A stretch of DNA of 64,000 bases from Geosiphon pyriformis (taxonomy: Eukaryota; Glomeromycota; Glomeromycetes; Archaeosporales; Geosiphonaceae): contig JAAOMT010000328.1 of NCBI GenBank assembly GCA_016748015.1, forward strand, positions 123,511 through 187,510. Reading direction: 5' to 3'. Shown here piece by piece: positions 48,392 through 61,051 of this stretch. A program made the translations under genes and the position numbers. The notes under the pieces were generated by a model. It was not told the origin of the DNA. It worked only from the letters and a program-made list of their open reading frames with translations, and searched no databases. How positions within the stretch are numbered: the first letter of the stretch is position 1; every line of letters begins with the position of its first letter.

Positions 48392-50181
48392 TGGGTGAGG
48401 GGTAAAGACACCAAAAGCACACCTATACTATCCACTTTGGCCGAAAGGCCCAGAACCGTCTCCATTAGACACTTTATGCTGTCTTTCAGCTTAGACACCA
48501 AAAACATATCAAAAGACACTGCTCTCGTGACATTCCCACCACTAGTGGACACACCCGAAACCTCACTCATCACTACATCTGCCCCTTGATCCTGTGATGA
48601 AGGAGTCACTAACGGCTGACATCCAGGGCTAGACTGGGGAACTGTTGGCCTGAGTGCATCCAACTTCTTAGCCAACTTACTAACTTGCTCCGCGAGGTTG
48701 GCAAAACTGCGCTCAAGAGCGGCAAATCTATCGTCAACTTTCTTAGCAACCAGTTGGGACAGCTTCATCTCCGAAGAGAAGCCATTATTTACCACAACGT
48801 TTTGACCAGAGAGGAGGGGCGAAAAACACCCGTGAGCAACCTTTGCCCAAGAAAGACCACCAAAAGAGACCAGATGGGCAATTGGAGCTGAGTGTTTGGC
48901 ATAGATGGTTGCTAGCCTGCTTTTATCCACATCTGAGAAAACCCTACGCAGCAAACTACCAGAAAATAATTTCTCACCAACTGCACAACCCAAAGACGTG
49001 TGACCCAATTTTTCATACTTGGTGCATTTAGCAGAAATAAGGTTAACCCAGTGGAGACTGGTGTTCATGAGTACTGGTGTGGTTCCCACAACAGCATCCA
49101 ATGATTCAGCAGAGTCGAAACAAACAACAGCACACCTGGCCCGAGCATACGTAACAGAATAACAATCAATGACGTATGTTTTCCCACCCACAGATTTAAC
49201 AAAGTCCCAGATATCATGAGCGTTGGTCCCCATTGGCAATGTGTAGAGCAGTGCCCTATGTTGGTCCCTTATATCCCACACTTCCTTGTCTGAATCAGCC
49301 CTAGCTACACATACAGTATCTTTCCCGATTAAGACAGACCACTCAGCTGTAACCAAATCAGCCTGATCTGATTGTTTGAATTCCACTATTGCCTTCTGCC
49401 ACAGCCCGATTAACTGCATCTTGATCACCTTAATAACTTCAAACTTGAATAGCACAGTGCACACAGCCTCAGCTGATGTTCCAATTGGAATTTCTTTCAC
49501 AACCACAGCCCGATCTGATCACCCAGATGATCTCTTAAGATCGGTGTTTATCATGATATTTGCACCAGTAGCCTTATCAGTGGCTTTCATTAGACCCGAT
49601 TTGGAAGTGAATGTCACTCTGATGATCCCTGAGAATTTTGAGGGGGTAGACGCCCCCCTAAAACTATTAATTCCAGAAAATAATTTTCTCACCACCACAA
49701 GCTTTTCCTGAGAAGATTTGTCAGCCACTTTATCCAAGCCAATATCCAACACGAATGACTTCCTGACTGGAACATTGACCAAATTTTTCATAGAAAGAGG
49801 GAGCTCAAGAGGAGCATCTGAGAGAACACCATCATTACTACCATCTTTTAAGAAATCAATCTTTCCCAACGGCTTGCCCAATGTCTTTTTGGTTCTAACC
49901 TTCGAACTCATGGGTGTCTGATCATAATCTCCACCAGCCAGAGCTCCATCTTTACCATAATCAAAGCTGGTTTTCTCCACCAGACACTCCTCTTCCATAT
50001 CAACACTTTCAGACTCAGTAATGTCCCCAGTCTCTGAACCCCATGAACAAACACCAGAAACTCCAGCAGCAACCCTTCTATTATCAACACCCTCTGCCAA
50101 CACACCTCCCTTTCTCTTCTTCCTTAATGCAACCATCTTAAAACCACTCTCAGAACCAGAAACTTTAGCAGTTTTTTTCAT
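48388..50181 (-). pseudogene. LINE-F ORF1, one stop
   Basis: 597 codons with one in-frame TGA at 49519-49521. It has a basic start MKKTAKVSGSESGFKMVALR, an acidic stretch (about 65-90), and the STPSKFSGIIRVTFTSKS block. An RRM-like region follows (KEIPIGTSAEAVCTVLFKFE to KDTVCVARADSD), then the knuckle region CTKYEKLGHTSLGC, in which one expected Cys is Tyr. A Ser/Gln-rich part with coiled-coil-like spacing near LEQSFANLAEQVSKLAKKL ends it (my reading of the heptads). The end LPLTQ is followed by TGA, which overlaps the ORF2 start. It would bind the element's RNA; activity of this copy is doubtful. Confidence 0.88.
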
Positions 50182-50240
50182 AACAGCAATAACAGAGCCA
50201 ACAGTGGCCTCGTAATTGAAGAACGGTTTTGATTTATCAT
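50178..50240 (-). other. LINE-F leader ORF (20 codons)
   Basis: The ORF reads MINQNRSSITRPLLALLLLL and ends in TGA overlapping the ORF1 ATG (ATGA). It differs from the LINE-E leader at only two residues, so length and overlap are kept. Confidence 0.5.
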
Positions 50241-50320
50241 ACTGAATGGTAAAAAACTTCTTTCAAAAAAACTTTTGACTCTTTTTTGGGAATTTTGGAC
50301 GAAGGAGAGAAAGAAGTTTT

Positions 50321-51445
50321 TGTTAATTTATTGTCTAAATTTTTGTATATATAAAATAATCTATTTTATTTATATTTAAATTTTCTATTTTATTGTTTTT
50401 AACTCTAAATTTATTAATAATAATTAATGATTTTTTATTATATAATTTTTTTATTAAGCTTAAAAATATTTAATATAAATGGCTATAATTTGTTATTTTT
50501 TTTTAAAGTATTAAAAAAGTATAAACTTTTTATTAAAATTTTTTTTGAAAGTTTTTTTATAATTAATTGATAAGTTTTTATTAAAAAATTAATTGGTAAT
50601 ATTACTATTTTTTTATAAGTTAGATCAAAAAATATGTATTTAATTATATTTTATTTAGTTTTTTATATATTAATAATACTAATAAAATAAAAATATCTTA
50701 TTTTTATTTAGTAATTTACAAAGTATTTTATTAAAATATTTTATAAATATATTTGTTTAAAAATAATATAACAAAGATAAAAAAAATTTAATAATAAATT
50801 GTTTACAAATTTTTTGTATTAAATTGTTTATTAAACGTATTTTTTGATTAGATAAAAGTTTAATTAAATATTTATATTTACAAATAATGTCTTTATAAAT
50901 AAAATTTATTATTAATTTTATATTTGCTTTTTAATTGCTTTGGTTTTAGACTATTTTATAAAATAATTTATTATAATTACAATATAACAGTTTTTTTTAA
51001 TTATAATAGATAATAATTCAATTAAATTAATACTAATTCTGTCAAAAAATTGTTCAACTTTAATTGAATTTAAAAACTTTATAAGATAAATTCCTTTTTT
51101 TAACAATTATTATAAGATTTAACATATCATTAAATTTTTTTTTATATATAAAGCCAAAAATAATGTTTTAATATTTTTTAAATAATACTATTTTTTTTAA
51201 AATATATCAAAAAAAATCCGAATACATATTATATAAAATTGTTTTTTTTAATATTTTTAAATTAATTTGAGTAAATTGGTTAAATTTTTGCAATTTTAAT
51301 AATAAATAATACTATTTTATTAATATTATAAATAATAATTTTTATTTGAAAATTAATTTGTTAATATTGTAAATATTTTTAAATAATTTTTAATATTATT
51401 GTAGTTTTTTAAATTTATTATTTACTATTAATTAATAAATAATTA
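50321..51445. other. very AT-rich stretch, no recognisable gene
   Basis: Mostly A/T runs with no usable ORF. It leads into a LINE-type tail at 51446, so part may be a decayed element, but I cannot align it by eye. Confidence 0.5.
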
Positions 51446-51495
51446 ATTTGGTTTGGGCTACACTCGTTAAATGTGTTAAATAAAAAAAAAAATAT
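51446..51495 (+). repeat. 3' tail remnant of an ORF1-only type element
   Basis: TTTGGGCTACACTCGTTAAA followed by a short A run resembles the end of the ORF1-only element (TTTTGGGCTACACTTGTTAA at about 43114-43134). The LINE tails have GGACTCCA or GGACCTCA here. A third member of that family probably ended here. Confidence 0.5.
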
Positions 51496-51609
51496 TAATT
51501 TTGTTTTATTCTTAAAAAGTTATTAATATTTGAATAAAGTCTTTTTAATTTATAATGTATAATATATTTATAATTAATTAAAAATTCAATTTAATAAAAT
51601 TGTTTAAAA

Positions 51610-53745
51610 TTAAGTTAAAAAGTTTTCTCTATTATAGAAGCTTTTTTCTTAGCTAATAATAATAAAAAGCTGCTTTTGGTATTTACTAAAGCATTTTCTT
51701 CATCTTTAACTGGTTTTTTATTAGTCAAAGTTCTTTTAAAGAAATATATTTGAATTAGTTTTAGTATTGTTTCCATCTTTTTTAAGAGCCCAAAAGTTTT
51801 TAATAACAGACCAATTAACAAACTGGTTTTCTTTACTATAGTTTTTATATTTGATGTTTTTAGTATTACTTCTTTAAAAATAATAGTCAAAAAGACCAAA
51901 GTTTCAAAAAAATAAGAGCAGCTGCTCACTTCTGTTATTGTTACACCGAATCTATTTGTTGTATTATTTAGTATATTATTTAAGATGAGCCAAGATCAAT
52001 TACTGGCTGTACTGCTAAATATAATTTCTTTTAGCAGATTATTGCTAATTTTAGAAGCAAAACAATAATTTTTTGTTAAATTACCTGTTTTTAAAAACTG
52101 GGCTGATTAAATAGAAACTAATTTATCTTTTTTGTTAATTTTTGGTATTGCCATTAATAATGTTTGGAAAATTATTTCTAATTATCAAAGATTTACTGAG
52201 TAAATAATCTCTACTCTAATGTTTAGTACTATTTTTAAGATTAAATTAGCTTATATTAAAATTGTTTTTTAATTAGTATATGATTTTTTGGGTGTAAAAT
52301 TGGTATTAAAAAACAATATAAAGCTTTTTTATATGAAGTTTGCTTCTTAAAAGTCTTTAAAAACAGCTTTTTTGATTGAGCTTATAAGTTTTATTTATTT
52401 GACTATTCTTAAAATTGCCAAGTTTTTAGTGGTTTCTGAGACTAGTTCTCCTTTTGCTGCTGTTATACTGCATAATATGTCTTTGAATATATTTGTTACT
52501 AATATTAAAACAGCTCTTAATGTTTGATAAAATTGCTTGTATTGTGCTGAAGTTTGTTAATATTTGACAATATTTAGTTATTGAAAATACTGGACTTTGT
52601 TGTGATTACTTTGAATTACTAATCAGTTTTAATGGGTTAAAATATGTTAGGATTCTTTTTTTGGTAAATTAAAATAAGACTATTATATCTTATAATAGAT
52701 TTAAGACCAAGTTAATTAACTTTTTTTCTGGCTGTACTGTCTTTGAAATTAGTAATATGATCTTTCAAGTTGGTAATTAAACTTGTTTTATTCTCTACTT
52801 TTCTGATTTTGGTTATTATTTCTAGTTTGTTCTGGTTATATTTGGTTTTCAAGTAGATTTAAATGTTGCTATAATCAAAACTGGTATGTTAAAAAAGTGT
52901 TATATTTGGTAAAAAACTTTTGGCTGTTAATATTGTTTTAAGTATTAAAAAATAAGTTATCTGACTATGAATTATAAGGTGTTTTTATCTTTCACTTTTA
53001 AGACTTCTAAAATATTTACATTCTGTTTTATAAACTTTAAATCTTATGCTAAAGCTTCTGTTTTTTTGAGCTCTCCTAAGTTTTTATCTTTAAAAATTCT
53101 TGTTTTTTCTTCTATTATTGTTGGTAACTCTTTGGTATTGTCTTAGTTGTTTTTTTTGGAATTTGATTTGACCAAACTTTCTGTATTAATTAAGTTAATT
53201 ATTAAGCTTATTGACTTTTTGAATACTGTATTTAAACAATTTATTAATAATAATTTGGTTTTAAACAGTATTTTTGGTTTTAAAATTAATGAACTTATGA
53301 TTTATCTGAATTTTTTTTAGCAAAGTTGTTAATAAGTTGGAGAAAAAAATGGTTTTTCTAAAAAAAAAATGCTGTATAGATAATGTTAACATGTTTGGTA
53401 ATTCAGATTTTTCAGTTGGTATTAATAATGAAATATTTTTTAACTTAATATTCATTTGAACACATAAGTCTAATAGTATTAAAATTAATTTTTTAAAAAC
53501 AGCTGAATGACTAGTTGGATTAATTTTTTATAATATTAAATTTTTTGATATAGTTTAAAGAATGTTGACTTTAGGTAAGTTTACTTTTATTGTATTAATA
53601 TAGTATAACCTAAACTGGCCCAAATAGTTAGTTATATATAAAAAATACATGAATTATATTTAACCTTAGAGTTCTTAATTTGTTCTTAATTTCTAGATAA
53701 TAATTAAGTCATGTTTATTAAATCTTAATAATAATAAAAACTTTA
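51610..53745 (+). mobile_element. ORF1-only element, copy 2, strongly decayed
   Basis: The sequence follows copy 1 from its residue ~27 (AGTTTTCTCTATTATAGAAG against AAGCTTTCTCTGTTGTAAAA) to the tail (ATAGTATAACCTAAACTGG against AGTATAGTGTGCCCTTGATTGG). Landmarks kept include AAGATGAGCCAAGATCAATT near 51982. As in copy 1, the tail comes straight after the ORF1 C-terminus with no ORF2. Stops occur throughout, and C and G have mostly become T and A. Confidence 0.65.
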
Positions 53746-56700
53746 AAGTTTTATTGACATATACAATTATTTTTTTATTGCTATTATTATTTAATTAAAT
53801 AAAATAATATTAAAGTTATATAAAAAACATTAATAATTAGTTAAAATTTTTTATTGAAATTGTTATTAATTTTGGTTTTAAAATTTTAAAAACTATTTAT
53901 TGTTTTGTAATTTATTAATATTTGATATTTTTATTGGTTAAATAATTAAATAATTTGGCAATTTTCGAAAAATTTTTGATAAATTTTGATAATAAAATAT
54001 TAATTTAGTAACTTTTTTAATTTAATAATATTTTAAAGAATCTTAAAATTTTATATAATGTTGATTTTTTTTAAATTTGGTTTATTTTTATTTTTATTAA
54101 CAATATAACTAAAAAAGATCAAATTTGTTTTTTTAAAATAATATTTTTCAATATTTAATTTTAATTTTGTTTTTTATAATTGTTAAAGGCTTTTTACAAA
54201 TAAACCAAACAAGCTTTAAAATTTGGTAAATAAATATTAGTATTATTAAAATAAACAATTACTAATTGTTATAAAAATTTAATATAAACAAATCAATAAA
54301 TTATTAAAATATTGTTAATATATTATATAATTTATAAAACATTATATTAAATTTGTGATTTTTTTCTTAAGTTATAAAGACTGTTTTCAGATAATTCTTA
54401 GAATTTATAATAATTTATCAATATCTATTTTTTAAATTCCAAATATAAAATATTTCGATTTTCTAAAAGCATTTAACATGTTATTAATTTGTAATAAAAA
54501 ATAAGTATTTTTAATTATAATATTATTAAATTGGCAAAAATTAACATAAAATCAAAAAAAATTTTTTTTTTAAAAAAATTATTAGTAAAGTTTATAGATT
54601 TATTAAAAATTGAATAAATTTATTGTTAAATATTTATTGTATTTTTTTTTAATAAATTAGTGGTTAATAAATAGTACTTAATATGTTTGTTATTATTTTA
54701 GTTTTGTATTTTCTTTGTAAATTTAGTGTTAAACCAAATCAGTTTTTTTTTAAATTATTATTATTTTCTGTAAATATATTAATATACTTTATAATAAGCT
54801 GCTTAAATTGTTTTTGTTAATATAATTTCAGTTAATTTAAAATAATTTTCAACCATAATATAATAATTTTGGTGATAAAAATTGTATTAAACTTTGAAAA
54901 TAAACATTTAATAATTTTTGTAAAATTTAAAACTTTTTGTAACAATTTCTTTTAAAAAATGTTATTATGTATAATTTTAATTTTTAAGTAATTAATTAAT
55001 ATAATAAGATAACTATTAGAGTTATAAATTATAATATTAAATTTTTTATTTTTTAAACAAACAAATATTAAGAATTAAAATTTCATGTTTTTTACAAATT
55101 TGTTTATTGAATTTAAAGATTTGTTAAGTGGTAATAGATTTTAAATAAATGTATATTTTTTAATATTTTTCAAAAAGTAAAATTGTTTTTAATAGTTTAA
55201 AAATTTAATAAAATTAATTTTATAAATTAAAAACTATATTTATTACAATTATAAATTATTTAGTTAAATTAAAACTTTAAGTTTTTTTGTTATTTTTGTT
55301 AAGATTTTTTTTGTTTTAAATTAATTACAAACTTAAAATATTGATTAAATATAAATAAATAGTTTTACAATTTTTTTGACATGTTTAATTTAAAAAAACT
55401 TTTTAATTTTATTTTAAAGCATTATTGTAATATTTTTAATATATTTAATATTTATAATTTTTTTTTTAATATTGATTTTTTTGTTTGTTAATAATGATTT
55501 AAAAGCAATTTATATTATAGTTTTAGATAAAATTTTAAAAATAATTTTTAAGTTAATTTTGGTTAATAATTTTGGTTGCAAAACCAATTTTTTTTTGAAT
55601 ATTGTAAATTATATTTAATATTAATTTTATAAATTTTTTTAGATTTGAATTTTTATTTATTGTTATTAAAGTATTTGAATTACAAAACAGATTGGTTTTA
55701 ATAAAATAAAATAAAGTAATTAATATAACTTTTTTGGTTTGAATTTTCTAAACTCAATTTTATATTTATCTTTTTTTATAAGTAATAATATGCTAAAAAC
55801 ATAATATTTTAAATATTATTAATTATTACTATATTTTTTATAAAGTTAAATATTTATTTGTTTTAAAAATTAAATTTGAGTTTTTTTAAAAAGATAATTA
55901 TAACTAAATATTATATAATATAATTTAACTTTATTTTTTATAATTTAATAAGTTTTTTTTGAATTTTTTTATTAATTTATAAATTAATCTGGTATTATAA
56001 AAATAATAATATAATTTGTTAAAAATATTGTTATATATTGTTTAAAATAAAATGGTTTTTTTATTTTTTTTAAAATAAGTAAAACATATTAATTGATTTA
56101 ATTATAAATTTTATTTTTTATTAAAACATTAATTCAATTATATTTTTTAATGACAATTGTTTATAAATAAGACATAATTTATTGTTTTATTGTTTTATTT
56201 TATTTTATTTTATTTTAAATAATTAAATTGTTCTTAATAATATATTTTACAATAATAATAAGTATAATTTTTATATTTGAATAAAATATAAACCAATTTT
56301 TTTTTGGTTTTTATTTTAAGTAAAAAATATATTAACTATTAATTTAATATAATAATTTAAAGTTTTAGACCAAAAAATTGTTAATTGTAATTCAAAATTA
56401 ACAAAATTTTGTTGTTTAGTTTTTTTAATTCAATTAAATTTTAACAATTAGTTTTTTTAATTATTTGTTAAAAGTATTACAAATAATAAATATTCTGATA
56501 TATTGTTTTTAATATAAAATTTTTAATTTTTAGATTTTTAATTTAAATTTATATTGGCTTAAAAAATCAATTGATTTTAATAAAGACTTAATATTAAAAT
56601 ATATTTATAATTAAAACTTTATTATAAATAATAATACTATTAATAATATTACTTATAAAGTAATATAAAAAAATAATTAGTAATTAAATATAGCATAAAT

Positions 56701-56807
56701 TAACCAATTATATATTAGAAACTATTAAATAATATAATAATAAAAATTTTAAAAATTTTAAATAAATTTTTAAAAATTCCAAAAATATCAAAAATATTAA
56801 TAATAAA
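53746..56807. other. 3 kb AT desert
   Basis: Almost no G or C, and no ORF above background. It may be old TE sequence mutated to saturation, or relaxed intergenic DNA. I could not anchor it to any element in the window. Confidence 0.6.
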
Positions 56808-56977
56808 AAAACTTCTTTCTCTCCTATATCCCAAATTCCTAAAATAGCGCATTTTTGAAGAAGTTTTTGTTTTTTTTATCTATTTTTATCTTTTACTTTT
56901 GCTTGGTTTTCACAATTTCTCAACTCACTAATCCTTTTATTGTCTTTTTGGTGTCTGACGCTGTCAACATTATGTTC

Positions 56978-58793
56978 ATGAAAAAATTGGTCAAAGATGT
57001 CACTACAAGTTCTGTGAGTGGTAGTCTGAAGCAAAAATCAAAGATTTTGCTTGGTAAAGTCAAACACTTGGATGACAAAGCTAATTTATCTTTCAAATTA
57101 CCTATGAGTAAGCCCAGCCAGTATGAGAACATAGATACCTCTTCTGAAGAAAAGTTGGGACACAAGATGGGCAGAAACTTAAGCTATGGTACTGGCAGCA
57201 AGAGTGATGGGCTGCTGGACTCTCATACCAACACCCCAAAGGCTAAATGCTTCAACTTTGGTACAGTGAAAGTTCTATCCTTGGGGTCCTGTGATTTTGG
57301 CTCTGCTGTTGATGACGTTTACATGGACTTACCTCTCCCTGTTTCTTTGGAACCCCCTCTTTGTTCAGTTACTTCTGTCAAAAAGAGACTCTGCTTTGAA
57401 CCAACCAAATTCTTTGCACTCGACATTGGTTTGTTGGCTGTTCCTGGAAATACTCTGCATGACAAACTCAAGGGTGTCAAGAAGCTGTTCTACAAAATTA
57501 ACAGTTTTGGGGGTGCGTCAACTCCATCAAAATTTCCAGATATTGTTAGGGCATCTTTCACGTCTGAATCCAGTTTCACTTTGGCTAAACAGTTGGCTGT
57601 GTCTGAGAATCTTGTTGTTAATGCTGATCTAAAGAAGATCAGCATACAATCGGATCGAGAAATCATTATCAAAGAAATTCTGGTCAATTTGCCCAAATCA
57701 GCAATTGAGTTAGCTTTAGTCAAGTATGGAAAAATTTTTTCAATCAAAATGCAGCTGATTGGTCTCTGGCAGAAAGTGCTTGTGGAATTTGAGTTCTCAG
57801 GTCGCTGATCTGGTTGCATTCAAATGGTCAATCTTGCTGGGTAAGGACTTGGCATGAGTTGCCAAAGCCAATGCTGATAAATAAATGTGAAATTTAAGGA
57901 ACAGCTATTGTACTTTTCTATACACTCTGCTAATGGGCATAACTGTCCACAATTTCTCGAATCTAGTCTAGTCATATGGTAAGAAGACTTGCTATATCTC
58001 TAAGAATTTGGTATCTTATGTACAAGCCCACTGTGCTGTCATATGCTTTGACTCTAAAGAAGCCAGGAAGACTACTATTTGCTCTACACCAGTGTTTAAG
58101 GGTATCAACCTCGTCTGGGCTGGTTTGTTATCTCCTAAGTGTGCCACATGTGATAACTTTGGTCATGTTTTCTTTGGATGTAGCAGTGGTGAAAAAACCT
58201 TTGGGCTGGGTTTCAAAAAAAAATTTCTTTGTTCCAATTCGGATAAAAAGCATCTTGTGCTCATTTATGCCAAAAAACAAGCTTCCATGTCTTATCTTGT
58301 CTCCTTTGGTAGTGTAACTTGGGCTTCTGTGGTAAACAGCTCTCCTAAAAGTTTGTCTTTTATGCCATTCGTTAAAACCAATATAGGCATAGGACTGGTT
58401 GACAGTTCAACACCTGAGGTTGCAATTCTGGCTTTGTGTATTAGTGTTCTTGAGCATTCGCTTAAGAATGTGTCTGACCAGATAGCTAACATTTTGCATA
58501 AGCTGAACAGATTGTTGGCAGTTTTGTCAGTGAGTTTTGTTGCTTCGCCCACTTCCGAGCATGATTCTGTGTTGGATATGGCTGTTGACACTCCATTATT
58601 TGTTCCTCCTATGTCTAGTGTGGTCACTACCATTACCCAAGACATTTCTCTAAGTGGTTCCCAAGTTTTAACTGTGAAAGTGAGTGGTCTGGAGGCTAGC
58701 CTAATGGTCCTAGAGAATTCAATTAAAACAATAATGAATAAGTTGGACTCTTTTGGTTCTGGCAGTGATGTGGTAATCTATTCTCTTCCCTAA
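56978..58793 (+). pseudogene. LINE-G ORF1, one frameshift
   Basis: The probable start is ATG 56978 (MKKLVKDVTTSSVSG), by alignment with LINE-F; the frame is open further upstream but reads as hydrophobic leader sequence. It is open to about 57808 and then shifts near 57800. It resumes from about 57850 with a few stops and is open again from 58008 to TAA 58791-58793. Landmarks: TKFFALDIGLLAVPG, STPSKFPDIVRASFTSESS, KEILVNLPKSAIELALVKYG, and the zinc knuckle CATCDNFGHVFFGC (58139-58180, C-x2-C-x4-H-x4-C, complete). A C-terminal domain with Leu/Ile heptads ends it. Confidence 0.8.
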
Positions 58794-61051
58794 TAAGTAG
58801 TTTAGTCTGGAAAGTCGCTACTTGTAATATTAAAAGTATGAATGTTCCTGCTAAGCAGGAAGACATTGTTAGGTGGCATATGATTTTGAATAATGACATT
58901 TCAATAGTTACTGAGACTAAGCTTTGCTCCAGTGTCAAGTTTTGGATTGCAAATAAGTTTCCTGGTGTGAGAGTGTTTACTTCAGGTCTGGATGCTGGGT
59001 TTTTAGGTACAGGTGCCGCTTTAATCATAAATGAAAATTTAGCCAAGCATGTTTTGAAAATCTTTGAGATTCCAGATAGGTTCTTAATAATTCATTTATT
59101 ATTTAAAAACAAACAATCCGTCTCTGTGTTGGGTTTGTATGCAGAGGCCTTTTGGAATAGATGTATGATTCAGGCTGGTCTTGTTAACTCTTTTATAGCC
59201 AGGGCTTGTAATGAGAGTACTTTTGTTATATTGAGTGGTGATTTCAATAAGGATGGAAACAAATGTAGTTCTAGCTTTAGTAAGTGTGTGGATCTTGGTT
59301 TAGTTAATACATTAGTTAATAGCTCCTACATTAAGGCTTCTACTTGGAATAATTCCAGGGGTGTTGAAAAGACCATTGATTTCATTTTTATTTCACAGAG
59401 TTTGAGTAATGCTTTAATAAATGGGCAAGTTGTAAATGTAGATGAGTTCTTCAATACTGATCATAGTTCTGTTCAAATTACAATTGGTCTTAGTGGGATT
59501 TTGGATCCTGTCTTAAGAGCTATTCATGTTCAAACCAATAAGGACAAGTAGAAGTTTAATGTCAAAAATGCAGATAAGATTAAATGGGAGCAGTATAGAA
59601 CTGCATCTTGTGAGAATTTTGTCATGTTTTCCAATGAGTTTGCAGATTTTTACTATTTGTCTGATTTGGATGACATGTGGTGTGTTATTTGCAAAGCCAT
59701 TTGTTTCTTAGCAAATAAAGTTTTTTCAAAAACCTGGTCTAAGGGTTTTGATGATGGTTATACCAAGTGCTTTTTTCATTTTCATAGATTGGAACTTTTG
59801 GTTTTTAAATTGGTAAAGACCTCACATTCTGTGTTATCTAATGAGTTTGTTTCTCTTTTAGATGTTTGGGTCTCTTTGGATTCTGCTAATGCTTCTGTTG
59901 TCAAATTTTTTTTTCTTTTGGAATCTCATTTTGATGCTATCAGGTCAGCTTTGGCAAAGATTAGGAAATATTATTGTTCACTTAAGATGATGGAATCGAA
60001 ATGTGCTCAAGATTCTCAGATCAAGTTGGCAATTGACAAAAAAATGGAAAACTTTGGGTTGAATAAAGGCCAGACTATTAGAAGTGTACTTGAGCAACCA
60101 TTTTACAAAGTTACATTGGATCATTTGGTTGTGAATGAAGACCTTATTTTGGAATCTGGTTTGGTTAAATTTCACGTTAATAGAATTATGGAGGGATGGA
60201 CCAGAAAGCGCATAGTAGTTGGTGATATGTTGGATAACTGGAGTCGCCAGTTTCAACTCCTGGAGTATGTCTTTGATGATGCCTTTTTAAATATTATGCA
60301 CCCAATTGAGACAGATGAGTTTTTTGGTATGGTTTTGGATCTGCCTAACAATAAAGCTGCTGGCTTTTTTGGTATTTTGAATGAGTTATGGAAACATTGT
60401 GACAGATCTGTTCTGGATTCACTTTTGGTCCTTTTGAACTCTTGTTTGGTTTATGAGACTGTTCCAGGTTCTTGGAAAGAGGCCTGGGTGTCTATGATTT
60501 CTAAACTCTATGACTGGAAGAGAGTTCTCACAAATACCTGACCTATTGTGCTGATTGAAACTGCCCGTAAAATCCTCTCCAAGATTTTTTCTGACAGGAT
60601 CTCTATGGTATGTAGTAAGTATAATGTTCTTCATGGTGACAATTTTTTGGTTTTTAAAAGAATGACAACACAGTCTCCTATTTTTGCTATTGGTTCAGTA
60701 ATTAAAGATGCTTTGGAAAAGAATTGCAAACTTTGGTTGATTTTACAAAACATGAAAAAAGCATATGATTTGGTTGGCTGGGAGCATTTGAGAAGAAGTT
60801 TGGTTAGAATCAAAATGTGTGGTAGATTTATAAAATTTTTTGGAAGTATTTACAATGGCTGCACAAACAGAGTAATGACAGATTTTGGGTTGACTAATGA
60901 TTATAGTGTCTGTGATGGCTTGGATCAGGAGGAAGTGTTTTTACCTCTCCTTTGACATATTTTTTATGACACTTTGCTGTGTAAGGTTAAGAAACAAGAA
61001 GCAGTATGTGGCTACAGGCTGAACTCACATTATGTTGTCAAAACTAGTTGT

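Larger units (their letters stand above)
43566..50320 (-). mobile_element. LINE-F: full-length, best preserved LINE
   Basis: The conserved 5' end is at 50320-50290 (AACTTCTTTCTCTCCTTCG on the minus strand). Then follow the leader ORF, ORF1, ORF2, the 3' tail at 43703-43566 with CACGTG at 43669-43674, and poly(A) read as a T run at about 43566-43590. It is about 6.75 kb. I count one stop in ORF1 and five stops plus one frameshift in ORF2. It is the youngest-looking LINE in the window. No clear target duplication was found. Confidence 0.92.
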
